Assembly (NCBI GenBank): GCA_963717695.1
Contig: CAVQWR010000005.1
Location: forward strand, 1-64,000
Length of the DNA stretch: 64,000 nt
Direction of reading: 5' to 3'
Source: CAIWHR01 sp963717695
Lineage (GTDB): Bacteria > Pseudomonadota > Gammaproteobacteria > Burkholderiales > Casimicrobiaceae
Shown: piece by piece, positions 20,376-28,956 of the stretch
How positions within the stretch are numbered: position 1 is the first letter of the stretch
Layout: each line of letters starts with the position of its first letter
Made by a program: the position numbers and the translations under genes
The notes under the pieces: generated by a model
The model's input: only the letters and a program-made list of their open reading frames with translations
Told to the model about the DNA's origin: nothing
The model's database searches: none

Positions 20376-20750
20376 ATGAAATCAGGAATCACGCTGCTCG
20401 GATCGAGCATTGTAATGTTTTCACTGGCGACGGGTCTTCACGCAGTTGACGGCCTGGCCGCGAACACCACGGCAACGTCGACTCCCCCTGTCGCGAGCCG
20501 TACCGCCCCGGCCGACAACACGGCAGCGCCCGCGCCGAAGGCGACGACTGCGCACGCGACCGGCAAGCACGAGCGGCACGCCACGAAGCACCACTCGATG
20601 CATCGCCGCGACACGACGATGGCGGCGGCCGCCAAGACAGGCACCGGAGATCCGGCATATCGGACGGCGCTGAAGAACTGCGTCGCCGGACCGGAAGGTC
20701 AGCGCGACAGCTGCCTCGACGACGCCATTGCCCGCTTCGGCCAATCCTGA
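20376..20750 (+). CDS. Small exported protein, unknown function
   Basis: A 124-residue protein with a signal-peptide-like start (MKSGITLLGSSIVMFSLATG) and a Thr/Ala/Pro/His-rich middle. The short C-terminal segment, YRTALKNCVAGPEGQRDSC, contains two cysteines spaced for a disulfide. A GGAG ribosome site precedes the ATG. The C-terminal pattern resembles small periplasmic proteins with a paired-Cys helix, but I do not recognise a family. It is divergent from the DUF1254 gene and convergent with the LysR gene. Confidence 0.6.
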   Translation: MKSGITLLGSSIVMFSLATGLHAVDGLAANTTATSTPPVASRTAPADNTAAPAPKATTAHATGKHERHATKHHSMHRRDTTMAAAAKTGTGDPAYRTALKNCVAGPEGQRDSCLDDAIARFGQS

Positions 20751-20792
20751 CCTTGCGGATTGCGTTCCCGTCGGAGAAGGCCTCGACGGGTC

Positions 20793-21773
20793 TCAGCGCG
20801 GATTGCGCCGCGCCGTCCCGCTCGCCGCCTTTGCGGGGGCACGGGCGGCTGGTCGCGCCGACGTGAGGCAGTCGATCGTCCACGCCGGCTCGCGAAATCG
20901 GTCGATCACGAAGTCCGCGAACGCGCGAACTTTGGCGGACAGGTGGCGCCGGCTGGGATAGACGACATGGATGCCGCTGGCCGGCGGGGCGAAGGCGCGC
21001 AGAATCGGGACGAGCCGTCCGGCACGCACGTCCGGCCCGACGATGAAATCGGGCTCGTAGGTGATGCCCCGCCCGGCGAGCGCGAGTCCCGCGAGGAACG
21101 CGCCATTGTTGGCGTGCAGCGGGCCGCTGATGCGCACGCCCGAGGCGCGGCCTCCCGCGTCGACGAAGGGCCACACGTCGCGCTGCGGCGCGTACTCGTA
21201 GACGAGGCATTGATGCTGCGCAAGGTCGGCCGGAGTGCGCGGTTCGCCGTGCCGTTCGAGGTAGTCGGGTGCGGCGCAGCACACGAGCTGCGTGCTGCCG
21301 ACGCGGCGCGCGACGAGATTCTGGCCCCCCACCGGCCCGATGCGCACGGCCACGTCGAACCCTTCGTCGACGAGATCGACCGTCCGATCCGACAGCTCGA
21401 CGTCGAAGCGCATGTCGGGATGGCGCGCCGCGAACTCGGCGATCGCGGGTGCGAGATAGTGCGTGCCGAAGCTGACCCCGCATGTGAGCCGCAGCGTTCC
21501 GCGCGGCACCGCCGCTCCCGCGCCCGCCGATTCCTCGGCTTCCTCGAGATCGGCGAGCAGCTGCACGCTTCGCTCGTGAAAGGCGCGTCCGGCCTCGGTG
21601 AGGGAGAGACTTCGCGTCGTCCGGTTGAGAAGCCGGGCGTGAAGATGTGCCTCGAGCTCGGTCACGTGCCTCGACACCGACGACACCGACACGCCCAGCC
21701 GATCTGCAGCGCGCGCAAAGCTGCCGGCTTCGACGACCCGGGCGAAGGCATTGATGGCGGCGAAGCGATCCAT
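20793..21773 (-). CDS. LysR-family transcriptional regulator
   Basis: A 326-residue LysR regulator. Residues 1-60 form the winged helix-turn-helix (MDRFAAINAFARVVEAGSFA, SSVSRHVTELEAHL). The rest is the effector domain, with LRLTCGVSFGTHYLAPAIAEF, FDVELSDRTVDLVDEGFDVAV and PSRRHLSAKVRAFADFVIDR. It belongs to the group often annotated DsdC/PecT/CrgA-like. It is divergent from doxX-gst-dioxygenase and very likely controls it and itself through the palindrome in the 130-base gap. The C-terminal tail (ARPAARAPAKAASGTARR) is an unusual Ala/Arg extension. Confidence 0.9.
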   Translation of the reverse strand: MDRFAAINAFARVVEAGSFARAADRLGVSVSSVSRHVTELEAHLHARLLNRTTRSLSLTEAGRAFHERSVQLLADLEEAEESAGAGAAVPRGTLRLTCGVSFGTHYLAPAIAEFAARHPDMRFDVELSDRTVDLVDEGFDVAVRIGPVGGQNLVARRVGSTQLVCCAAPDYLERHGEPRTPADLAQHQCLVYEYAPQRDVWPFVDAGGRASGVRISGPLHANNGAFLAGLALAGRGITYEPDFIVGPDVRAGRLVPILRAFAPPASGIHVVYPSRRHLSAKVRAFADFVIDRFREPAWTIDCLTSARPAARAPAKAASGTARRNPR

Positions 21774-21789
21774 GGCGGTCCGGGACTAT

Positions 21790-21808
21790 TATTGCTTGAA
21801 ACGCAATA
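21790..21808. promoter_or_regulatory. Likely LysR operator palindrome
   Basis: TATTGC-TTGAAAC-GCAATA is a perfect 6-bp inverted repeat with a 7-base centre, in an AT-rich gap between the divergent LysR and doxX genes. It fits the T-N11-A type of LysR binding site (ATTGC...GCAAT). The outer bases extend it imperfectly (ACTATT and AATAGT). Confidence 0.6.
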
Positions 21809-21903
21809 GTATTTCAACCTGCTACTACTTTATCGCACGCTGAGCAACGTTCAAGATGCGCTCCATCGCGCTCGTCATTGCGCGTCATCCACAAGGAGCC
21901 GTC

Positions 21904-22323
21904 ATGAACGATTCAGTTGCGAATGCCTATGCGGCGCTGCTGCTGCGCCTCTCGCTGGGAACGATGTTCATCGCCCACGCGCTGCTCAAGTATTTCGTCT
22001 TCACGCTGCCCGGCACCGCGCAGTTCTTCCAGTCGCTCGGATTGCCGGGCGTGCTGGGGTACGCGACGTTTGCCGTCGAGCTCGTCGGCGGTTCGCTGCT
22101 GATCCTCGGCGTACGGACACGCGCCGTGTCGATCGTGCTCGTTCCCGTGCTTCTCGGCGCCACGTGGGCGCACGCCGGCAACGGCTGGCTGTTCACGTCG
22201 CCGAATGGCGGCTGGGAATATCCGGCGTTCTGGACGGTCGCACTGTTCGTCCAGGCACTCCTCGGCGACGGCGCCTTTGCGCTCGCCCGTTCCGCGGACA
22301 CGCCCCGGATGCAGCGCGCCTGA
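21904..22323 (+). CDS. DoxX-family membrane protein
   Basis: A 139-residue protein with four predicted membrane helices, starting MNDSVANAYAALLLRLSLGT after an AAGGAG ribosome site. DoxX features are LLRLSLGTMFIAHALLK, GYATFAVELVGGSLLILGV and a last helix around TVALFVQALLGDGAFAL. DoxX proteins are poorly defined inner-membrane proteins often linked to redox or thiol stress and aromatic or quinone detoxification. Here it opens a cluster with a glutathione transferase and an extradiol-type dioxygenase under a LysR regulator. A very strong stem-loop follows the stop, so expression of the downstream genes may be partly uncoupled. Confidence 0.88.
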   Translation: MNDSVANAYAALLLRLSLGTMFIAHALLKYFVFTLPGTAQFFQSLGLPGVLGYATFAVELVGGSLLILGVRTRAVSIVLVPVLLGATWAHAGNGWLFTSPNGGWEYPAFWTVALFVQALLGDGAFALARSADTPRMQRA

Positions 22324-22344
22324 CGCTAATCACGCGCTTCGCCG

Positions 22345-22369
22345 ACGGGGCCCGTCTGCCGGGCCCCGT
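22345..22369 (+). terminator. Strong stem-loop between doxX and gst
   Basis: ACGGGGCCCG (22,345-22,354) pairs perfectly with CGGGCCCCGT (22,360-22,369) across a 5-base loop. It lies 21 bases after the doxX stop. There is no T-run after it, so it may act as a partial terminator or as an mRNA-stabilising element. Confidence 0.6.
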
Positions 22370-22404
22370 TCACTTCCTGCAGATTTCCCTTTCAAGGACT
22401 CCCC

Positions 22405-23028
22405 ATGAAGCTCTATTTCTCCCCCGCTGCGTGCGCGCTGGCGCCGCACATCGCGCTGTCGGAATCCGGCCTGCCCTTCAAGATCGCGCGGGTCGACCTC
22501 AGGACGCACACGCTCGCCGACGGCACGGACTACTACGGCATCAACCCGAAGGGCTACGTGCCGCTGCTGGAGCTCGATGACGGCACGCGTCTCTCCGAAG
22601 TCGCCGTGATCCTGCAGTACATCGCCGACCGCAAGCCCGGCACGCTCGCGCCCGCATTCGGCACGATGGAGCGTTACCGCCTGATGGAATGGCTCAACTT
22701 CATCGCCACGGAGCTGCACAAGCAGTTCGGCCCGCTGTGGTACCCGACGACACCCGAGTCGGTGCGGACGTCGCAGAAGGAAAAGCTTGCGACGCGCTTC
22801 CTGCTCATCGCGAAGACGCTGCAGGCGCAGCCCTACCTGATGGGTGACTCGTTCGGAATCGCCGACGCATACCTCTTCACCGTGCTCAACTGGGCGCCGA
22901 TGCTGAAGGTCGACCTCGCGCCGTTCCCCGCGCTCCAGCAGTTCCAGGCGCGCGTCGCGGCGCGGCCGGCGGTGCACGCGGCGCTCGTCGCGGAAGGCCT
23001 CGTCCGCAAGGAAGCCGCGGCCGCCTGA
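22405..23028 (+). CDS. gst: Glutathione S-transferase, beta class-like
   Basis: A 207-residue GST. The thioredoxin-like N-terminal domain begins MKLYFSPAACALAPHIALSE, with the Cys10-type motif of bacterial beta-class GSTs, and contains NPKGYVPLLELDDG and a LSEVAVILQYIADR glutathione-site segment. The helical C-terminal domain includes YLMGDSFGIADAYLFTVLNW. It conjugates or handles glutathione adducts of electrophiles in the cytoplasm. The setting (DoxX, extradiol-type dioxygenase, LysR) suggests detoxification of quinone-like or aromatic compounds; the substrate cannot be told. Confidence 0.92.
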   Translation: MKLYFSPAACALAPHIALSESGLPFKIARVDLRTHTLADGTDYYGINPKGYVPLLELDDGTRLSEVAVILQYIADRKPGTLAPAFGTMERYRLMEWLNFIATELHKQFGPLWYPTTPESVRTSQKEKLATRFLLIAKTLQAQPYLMGDSFGIADAYLFTVLNWAPMLKVDLAPFPALQQFQARVAARPAVHAALVAEGLVRKEAAAA

Positions 23029-23046
23029 GTTCGTCAATTGCCGTGG

Positions 23047-23065
23047 CCGGCCCCTCCCGGGCCGG
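23047..23065 (+). terminator. Stem-loop between gst and the dioxygenase gene
   Basis: CCGGCCC (23,047-23,053) pairs with GGGCCGG (23,059-23,065) around a 5-base loop, 18 bases after the gst stop and 18 bases before the next start. No T-run follows. It is a similar arrangement to the stem-loop after doxX. Confidence 0.45.
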
Positions 23066-23083
23066 TTGCATGCATTCACAGCC

Positions 23084-23929
23084 ATGTCGCGACTTCCGAC
23101 AATTTTCATTTCGCACGGCTCGCCGATGCACGCGATCGAGCCGGGAGCGGCGGGGCGCGCGTGGGCGTCACTCGGGCGCACGTTGCCGCGTCCGCGCGCA
23201 GTGCTGGTCGCCTCGGCGCACTGGGAGACGTCGGTGCCGATGCTGACGGGCAACCCCAATCCGCGGACGATCCACGACTTCGGCGGCTTTCCCGCGGAGC
23301 TCCATTCGCTGCGCTACGCAGCCCCGGGCGCGCCGTCGCTGGCCGCGCAGGCGGTGGCGTTGCTGAAGCAGGCGGGCATCACCGCCGGCGTCGACGGCTG
23401 CCGCGGTCTCGATCACGGCGCGTGGGTTCCGCTGCTGTGGATGTTTCCGGAGCGCGACATTCCGGTCGTGCAGATCTCGGTGCAGCCGGGGCAGGGCGCG
23501 CGACGACACGTGGAGCTCGGCAACGCGCTCGCCCCGCTCGCCGACGAAGGCGTCCTGATCGTGGGCTCGGGACATACGACGCACAACCTGCACGACTGGC
23601 TCGCCAACCCGCGCCGCGCGGAGCCGCTTCGCTATGCGCGGGCGTTCGCCGAATGGGTGGGCGGGCGGCTCGACGCGCGCGACACCGAGGCGCTGATCGA
23701 CTATCGGACGCGGGCGCCGGAGGCTGCGCGCGCCCACCCCTCCGAGGAGCATTTCCTGCCGCTCCACGTAGCGTGGGGCGCGGCGGGCGAGAATCCGCGC
23801 GCGGAGAGGTTTGTCTCAGGCTTCGAGGCAGGCGCGCTGGCGCTCGACTCGTGGATCCTGCACCCGGGGAACGAGGCTAGAAACGCGACCGGCGCTGACC
23901 TTGCATCACCGTCGTCTGCGGCAGCGTGA
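23084..23929 (+). CDS. DODA/LigB-type extradiol dioxygenase
   Basis: A 281-residue member of the class III extradiol (LigB-like, 4,5-DOPA dioxygenase/YgiD) family. Metal-binding histidines are visible in FISHGSPMHAI, VASAHWET, GLDHGAWVPLLWM and GSGHTTHNLHDW; FLPLHVAWGAAGENP is the usual C-terminal signature. Members open catecholic rings or act on related dihydroxy aromatics with Fe2+ or Zn2+. The start at 23,084 (MSRLPTIF) is chosen because family sequence begins there; a longer frame starts at 23,066. It is the third gene of the LysR-controlled cluster. Its 3' end overlaps the oppositely oriented glycosyltransferase gene by 53 bases. Confidence 0.92.
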   Translation: MSRLPTIFISHGSPMHAIEPGAAGRAWASLGRTLPRPRAVLVASAHWETSVPMLTGNPNPRTIHDFGGFPAELHSLRYAAPGAPSLAAQAVALLKQAGITAGVDGCRGLDHGAWVPLLWMFPERDIPVVQISVQPGQGARRHVELGNALAPLADEGVLIVGSGHTTHNLHDWLANPRRAEPLRYARAFAEWVGGRLDARDTEALIDYRTRAPEAARAHPSEEHFLPLHVAWGAAGENPRAERFVSGFEAGALALDSWILHPGNEARNATGADLASPSSAAA

Positions 23930-24782
23930 AGATCACGCCGTCACGCACGCCGACCGGCGCCGCCAGCTCCCTCTGCAGGCCGCCGCCGACCCATTCGATG
24001 AAATCGCGCGCGGGGAGATCGAGCGGCCGCAGGTCGTCGGGGTCGAACCGTCCGCCGTGCGCGTCGAAGTAGTCGAGCGCGCGCTGCGACTCCTGCCAGT
24101 TGGGTGAATGCGCGCGAAAGGCTGACCGCAGGCGGAAGGCGAGCCGCTCCCGCACGGTCGCGTCCCACTTGAAGTGATGCACCTGCGTCCATTTGCCGAT
24201 CGTCTGCGCGAGCATCCCGGCACGAACGTAGTGGTTGCCGTTCGAGAGCTTGAGGTCGCCGCGCGCGAAGGTGATCTTCTGCCGCTCGCCGCCGCCGAAG
24301 CGGGTCGGCAGGAAGCAGGCGAGCGGAAACTGTTGCCAGATCGAGATGCGCTCGTCGCGCGGCGGCAGCCTCCCATCCGCCGCGACACGGTCGATCATCA
24401 CCCCGCGGAACAGGTTGATGCGCTGCGTTTCCGCCCACGACGCGAGGTCGCCGAGGCGCGCCGGATAGAGCTGCCATTCGTCGCTGTCGCTCCAGACCAC
24501 CCAATCCGAGGGCCCGACATGATGGCGCTGCAGCGCGTCCTGGGCCTCGCGCAACGCCGTCGCGTTATAGCCCGCGGAAAGGAAATTCGGGTCCGCGACG
24601 CCCTGCGAGGCAAGCACCGCGGCGAAGCGCGCCCGCGCGCGGTCCCGGTCGGCTTCCGGTAGGTCGGGCTCGGTCTGCAGCGTCAGCAGGAACCGCTCGA
24701 CGCCGAGCGCCCGATAGTGCGCGATCCACGAGGGCAGACCGTCGATGCGCAGGGGTTCCAGCGTTGAAATGAGGAAGATCAT
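23877..24782 (-). CDS. Glycosyltransferase family 2/92-like protein
   Basis: A 301-residue protein from the ATG at 24,782 (MIFLISTLEPLRIDGLPSWI). It resembles the DUF23/GT92-type glycosyltransferases: an N-terminal WIAHYRALGVERFLLTLQTE, a nucleotide-sugar/metal motif in WVVWSDSDEWQLYP, and YVRAGMLAQTIGKWTQVHHFKWD. It probably transfers a sugar to a cell-surface glycan; substrate unknown. There is no signal peptide or membrane helix. The gene stands alone, converging on the dioxygenase gene, and has no polysaccharide genes beside it. Confidence 0.7.
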   Translation of the reverse strand: MIFLISTLEPLRIDGLPSWIAHYRALGVERFLLTLQTEPDLPEADRDRARARFAAVLASQGVADPNFLSAGYNATALREAQDALQRHHVGPSDWVVWSDSDEWQLYPARLGDLASWAETQRINLFRGVMIDRVAADGRLPPRDERISIWQQFPLACFLPTRFGGGERQKITFARGDLKLSNGNHYVRAGMLAQTIGKWTQVHHFKWDATVRERLAFRLRSAFRAHSPNWQESQRALDYFDAHGGRFDPDDLRPLDLPARDFIEWVGGGLQRELAAPVGVRDGVIFTLPQTTVMQGQRRSRF

Positions 24783-25015
24783 GCGCGGCAAGCCCGGGCG
24801 GCGGAGGGCAGGGGAAGCGGGGGCCTGCATTCTAGCGTGCGCCCTGCCGGTTTCCGCCAAGCGGCCGGTTGTCGGCCACAACCAGGAATATGACAACCGC
24901 GTGAGACATCCCATTTTCCGACAATCGGCGAGCGAACCGGAAAAATAGCGTGGAATAATCCAAACCCCGCTCTGTTTCCCTTGACACCCGGACCCGTTGT
25001 GGAAAAATATCCCAC

Positions 25016-25930
25016 GTGCGCACGCCCAGTTCCACCCCCGTCACGCCGGACGCCGAGCTGCTTGCGGCCGTCGAGCTCATCCTGCGGCCGCTCGCCAGGC
25101 TGTTTCTGGAGCAGGGCCTCGTGTTCGGCACGGTCGAGGAAATGCTGAAGGCCGCTTACGTGCGCGTCGCCGACGCCGAATACCGGCTGCGCGACGAGCC
25201 GCCCACCGACAGCCGCGTCAGCGTGCTGACCGGGGTCCATCGCAAGGACGTCCGGCGGCTGCGCGACCCGTCCGTCGAAACGTCGCCGACCCCGGTTGAT
25301 CTGCCGTTCGCATCGGAAGTCGTCACGCGCTGGATCAGCGATGCCCGCTATCTCGATGCGCGCGGCACTCCGCGGGTGCTGCCCCGTTCCGCGGCGCCGC
25401 CCGGGCCCTCGTTCGACGAGCTGGTGGCCGGCATCAGCACCGACGTGCGCCCGCGGGTGCTGCTGGACGAGCTCGTCCGCCTCGGCGTCGCCGCGACGAC
25501 AAAGGAGGGCGACGTCGAGCTTCTCGTCTCCGCGTTCGTCCCGCAGAAGGACCGCTCGCAGCGGCTCTTCTGGTTCGGCCGCAACATCCACGACCATCTC
25601 GCGGCCTGCGTGCACAACCTCGTCGAGCGCAAGCCGCCGATGATGGAGCAGAGCGTGTTCTCGTTCGAGCTCTCCGACGCGTCGGTGGAGCACGTCGCGG
25701 AGCTGACGCGCAACGAATGGAAAAGCGTCGTCGGCCGCCTGATCCGGGCGCTCGGCGAGTGCGAGGAGCGTGACCGCCTTTCCGGCGAGACGTCCCGTCG
25801 CATGAACATCGGCATGTATTTCTTTCACGAGTCCGCGGACAGCCCGGCATCGCACGGGCCGCCGCGACCGCGCAGACGAGCGCCGGCGGCCACCGCGGCC
25901 AGGACACGCTCGCCAAGGAGAGTCAAATGA
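25016..25930 (+). CDS. DUF6502 family protein
   Basis: A 304-residue protein from a GTG at 25,016. It matches the DUF6502 pattern: LRPLARLFLEQGLVFGTVEEML, SVLTGVHRKDVRRL, VVTRWISDARYLD, and a C-terminal part ending RMNIGMYFFHE. Function is unknown; the first half looks like a winged-helix regulatory domain. A possible promoter (TTGACA at 24,981-24,986, AAATAT at 25,005-25,010) would start transcription at or near the GTG, so the mRNA may be leaderless. The stop overlaps the next gene (ATGA), suggesting that this protein and the DUF5666 protein work together. The Arg-rich tail (PPRPRRRAPAATAARTRSPR) is probably disordered. Confidence 0.75.
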   Translation: MRTPSSTPVTPDAELLAAVELILRPLARLFLEQGLVFGTVEEMLKAAYVRVADAEYRLRDEPPTDSRVSVLTGVHRKDVRRLRDPSVETSPTPVDLPFASEVVTRWISDARYLDARGTPRVLPRSAAPPGPSFDELVAGISTDVRPRVLLDELVRLGVAATTKEGDVELLVSAFVPQKDRSQRLFWFGRNIHDHLAACVHNLVERKPPMMEQSVFSFELSDASVEHVAELTRNEWKSVVGRLIRALGECEERDRLSGETSRRMNIGMYFFHESADSPASHGPPRPRRRAPAATAARTRSPRRVK

Positions 25931-27708
25931 AACGCACCCACACCGCCGGATCGATCGTCGCGACTCTCTTCGCAGCGCTGCTCGTCGCGCCGCTCGCGCA
26001 CGGCGTCGGCACGGGCGGCACCGGCCTGCGCGTGTATGCGCACGGAGCGCTCAGCGTCTTCGGCGGCGTCGTCGTCAAGGGCATCACGTTCGACCCGACG
26101 CAGGCGACGATCACGATCAACGGGCAGCCCCGTTCTACAGGCGATCTCGCGAGCGGCATGGTCGCCGGCGTCGACGGCGACGTCGTTCCCGGGCTCGCGA
26201 CCGGCGTGGCCCGCTCGATCGACGTCACGCGCGCCGTGCTGGGCGCGGTCACCGACATCGTCCCGGGCGCCGTGACGCAGGTCGGCACCGGCGGCACCGG
26301 ATTGCGGATACGCGTCGCCGGCATCAGCGTCAATCCGCGGCCGGACGTCGTGATCGCGGGCTGCGCATCGCTCGCCGACATCACCGTCGGCACCACGCTC
26401 GACGTCTACGGCTACAGCGACGGCACCTTCGGCGTGGTCGATGCGACTCGCATCGAGTGCGTCGGTCCGTCCGGCGCGGTCGAGTTGCACGGCGTCGCCT
26501 CGGGCATCATGCCGACGTCCATCGTCGTGCAGGGCGTCACCGTCGACACCAGCAATGCGCAGTTCGTCGGCTTCGCCGTGCCGATCGCCGCGGGAGACCG
26601 GGTCGAGGTCGAGGGCACCGCGACGGCGGCGGGCATCATCGCGACCACGGTTACGTTCGAGCCGGACGCCGATTCGTCGAACGGCGAGGACGTCGAGGTC
26701 GAGGACGCGATCAGCGCGCTGATGGGCCCGGCCGTGTTCGTCGTCGACAGCTTCACGATCGACGCGACCAACGCGCAATTCTCGAACGGCACGGTGGCCG
26801 ACCTCGCGGTCGGACGCGTGGTCCACGTCGAGGGCACCATGGTCAACGGCATCCTCAACGCGAAATCGGTCGAATTCGACGACGGCGAGTCGGGCGACGG
26901 CGGCAGCACGGCGAATCCCCCTGCCGGCGGGGAAGTGGATGACGTGGGCGGGGCGATTTCCGGGTTCGTCTCCGCAGCGAGCTTCGTCGTCGACGGGATC
27001 ACGATCGACGCGAGTGCCGCGACGTTCATCAACGGCGCCATCACCGATCTCGCGAACGGCAGGATCGTGAAGGTGTTCGGCCTGCGCAGCGGCACGACGA
27101 TGACGGCCACGAAGGTGGTGTTTGACACCGGGAGCGGCGGCGAACCCGAGATGGATGACGTCGACGGCGCCATCACGGCCTTCACGTCGGTCGCGAGCTT
27201 CGTCGTTGACGGGATCACGATCGACGCCAGCGCCGCGACGTTCGCGAACGGTACGGCAGCCGATCTCGCCGTCGGGAAGGTCGTGAAGGTCGCGGGCACG
27301 CGCACGGGATCGTCGATGCAGGCGACCAGCGTGACCTTCGTCGCCGGATCCGGCGGCGGTGGCGACGGTGGCGACGGCGGTGGCGGTGGCGGTGGCGGTG
27401 GCGGTGGCGGTGGCGGTGGCGGTGGCGGAACGAACCCGGGAACGTCCAATCCGCCCACCGGCGGCGACGATGGCGACGGCGGTACGGGAACCGGCGGCAG
27501 TTCGTCGGGCAGCGTCGAGCGCGAAGGGCTGGTGGCATCGCTGCTGTCGCCCGGAGTCTTCACGCTGGGCGGCGTGACCGTCGATGCGCGCAACGCGCGG
27601 ATCAGCGGCGGCGGCCTGTCCGACATTCGCGAGGGGACGAAGGTGCAGGCGACCGGAGCGCTGCAGTCCGGGACGCTGGTGGCGACTCGCGTCGAGATCG
27701 ACGACTGA
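25927..27708 (+). CDS. Exported DUF5666-repeat protein with a poly-glycine linker
   Basis: A 593-residue secreted protein with a signal peptide (SIVATLFAALLVAPLAHG). It consists of about six DUF5666-like beta repeats of 65-90 residues, each with a core such as GITIDASAATF, FTIDATNAQF or VTVDARNARI followed by L-x-x-G-x-x-V-x-V-x-G. DUF5666 repeats look like small OB/beta-barrel domains; function is unknown. Between about 27,349 and 27,427 a near-perfect GGCGGT tandem repeat encodes a run of glycines, flanked by Asp/Thr/Pro linkers. Such tracts are prone to length variation. It is translationally coupled to the DUF6502 gene upstream. Confidence 0.8.
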   Translation: MKRTHTAGSIVATLFAALLVAPLAHGVGTGGTGLRVYAHGALSVFGGVVVKGITFDPTQATITINGQPRSTGDLASGMVAGVDGDVVPGLATGVARSIDVTRAVLGAVTDIVPGAVTQVGTGGTGLRIRVAGISVNPRPDVVIAGCASLADITVGTTLDVYGYSDGTFGVVDATRIECVGPSGAVELHGVASGIMPTSIVVQGVTVDTSNAQFVGFAVPIAAGDRVEVEGTATAAGIIATTVTFEPDADSSNGEDVEVEDAISALMGPAVFVVDSFTIDATNAQFSNGTVADLAVGRVVHVEGTMVNGILNAKSVEFDDGESGDGGSTANPPAGGEVDDVGGAISGFVSAASFVVDGITIDASAATFINGAITDLANGRIVKVFGLRSGTTMTATKVVFDTGSGGEPEMDDVDGAITAFTSVASFVVDGITIDASAATFANGTAADLAVGKVVKVAGTRTGSSMQATSVTFVAGSGGGGDGGDGGGGGGGGGGGGGGGGGGTNPGTSNPPTGGDDGDGGTGTGGSSSGSVEREGLVASLLSPGVFTLGGVTVDARNARISGGGLSDIREGTKVQATGALQSGTLVATRVEIDD

Positions 27709-27746
27709 CTCGCGAAGCGCGCGACGACGGCGCCTGAATGGGGTGC

Positions 27747-27764
27747 GTCGGCCCCGGGGCCGAC
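27747..27764. terminator. Perfect 18-nt palindrome between convergent genes
   Basis: GTCGGCCCC followed directly by GGGGCCGAC, 38 bases after the DUF5666 stop and before the convergent membrane-protein gene. As RNA it would form a very stable hairpin from either strand. It probably acts as a bidirectional terminator, although no T-run is present. Confidence 0.5.
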
Positions 27765-27875
27765 CGCGCGCGGCTTGTCCGCGTTACCGGAACGCGAACG
27801 CGATGTGCCGGAGCTCGCGGCCGAGCCAGACGGCAGATTGCACCGGATCTTCCTCCGGGCACCTAGTGGCGGTGG

Positions 27876-28304
27876 TCAGCGTCGCGGGTCGATCGTGGGT
27901 TCCGACACCACGCGCGCATTCAGCTCATTCCGGCGGAGTGTCGCCTTCTCCGCGCCGCGCAGGCGCGCGCGGATCATGCGCTCGATGATGATCCGCTCGC
28001 ACAGCCGGAACAGCAGCCAGAACAGCATGCTGAGATACGCCGAGCCGAGAAGCTCGAGAAGCTGCTGCAGCGCGCCGTCGTCGATCACCATGAGGCCGTA
28101 CTCGAGGAACAGGTCGATGTTCATCTTCAGCAGCACGAAGAGATTGACCGACGTCACGCCGAAGAGCAGGAAGAACGCGCCCATCAGGACGAATGTCACC
28201 GAGGGGTGCCGGAACAGGAAGTTGACCCAGCGCTGCGGGGCCGAGAAGAGCTTGTCGATGGCCGTGTGTCCGGAAGAAACGAGCGGTGCCAGACTTTTCC
28301 ACAA
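27876..28304 (-). CDS. Small inner-membrane protein, last gene of the bufferin-type cluster
   Basis: A 142-residue protein with two long membrane segments (PSVTFVLMGAFFLLFGVTSV and LLGSAYLSMLFWLLFRLC) and a cytoplasmic Arg-rich tail (RARLRGAEKATLRR). I do not recognise a named family. It lies 52 bases downstream of the DoxX gene on the same strand, so it may be part of the bufferin-type operon or an independent gene behind it. Confidence 0.6.
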   Translation of the reverse strand: MWKSLAPLVSSGHTAIDKLFSAPQRWVNFLFRHPSVTFVLMGAFFLLFGVTSVNLFVLLKMNIDLFLEYGLMVIDDGALQQLLELLGSAYLSMLFWLLFRLCERIIIERMIRARLRGAEKATLRRNELNARVVSEPTIDPRR

Positions 28305-28356
28305 ATGGGCGGCGAGGACAACTGCCGCGATGGAAGCGGTCGCGCCGCTGCGATCG

Positions 28357-28833
28357 CTAGAGGCCGAACCGGCGCGCGAGCCAGTGGTCGACCGAGATCC
28401 CGCCCGGACCGTAGAAGATCGTCACCAGCAGCAGCGAGCCCCACAGGATGTGATCCTTGAGACCCGCGACGGACAGGTCGGGATACGACGTCGCCGCGAC
28501 GATGTTGAAGATGAAGAGCGCGATGGCCGCGGCGCGCGCGCCCAAGCCGAGCAGCAGGAATACCGGGAGTGCCAGCTCCGCCGCGGTGCCCGTCACGGCG
28601 GCGAGCGCGGGCGGCAGCAGCGGGACGTGATACTCGTTGCGGAACAGGCCGAGCGTGCCCGTCCAGTTGCCGAGCTTGATCAGACCGGACGTGAAGAACA
28701 CGCGGGCGACGTAGAGGCGCAGCGCCAGGGCAAACAGCGGCTGCAGCGTGTCGACCATCCGCACGGCCGTCGCATAGGCGGCAACCGCGCGCCGAAGGAA
28801 CGGTAACGACGGCGACGCGACGGTGGCTTCCAT
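28357..28833 (-). CDS. DoxX-family membrane protein of the bufferin-type operon
   Basis: A 158-residue protein from the ATG at 28,833 (MEATVASPSLPFL), with a GGGAG ribosome site. It has four membrane helices; DoxX-family features are ALALRLYVARVFFTSGLIKL, AAELALPVFLLLGLGARA, and a C-terminal GSLLLVTIFYGPGGISVDHW. DoxX proteins are a common fourth gene (BufD-like) of bufferin operons, where they are proposed to help redox or export steps; the role is not settled. It follows the BufC-like gene by about 120 bases on the same strand. Confidence 0.85.
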   Translation of the reverse strand: MEATVASPSLPFLRRAVAAYATAVRMVDTLQPLFALALRLYVARVFFTSGLIKLGNWTGTLGLFRNEYHVPLLPPALAAVTGTAAELALPVFLLLGLGARAAAIALFIFNIVAATSYPDLSVAGLKDHILWGSLLLVTIFYGPGGISVDHWLARRFGL

Positions 28834-28956
28834 GTTCTGCACTCCCTGGAGTTGCGGCGATGATGATGGTCGCACCACAGGTGCCGAACCTTACGCGATC
28901 GTGCCGGATGTCCTCGCGTCGAGGTCGCGCCCGGATCGCGGGATATCGGGCGTTTG

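Noticed and set aside
27349..27427. Poly-Gly tract as an RNA or regulatory element
   Set aside because: It lies in frame inside the exported DUF5666 protein with normal linker sequence on both sides. It is a coding linker, although its length may vary.
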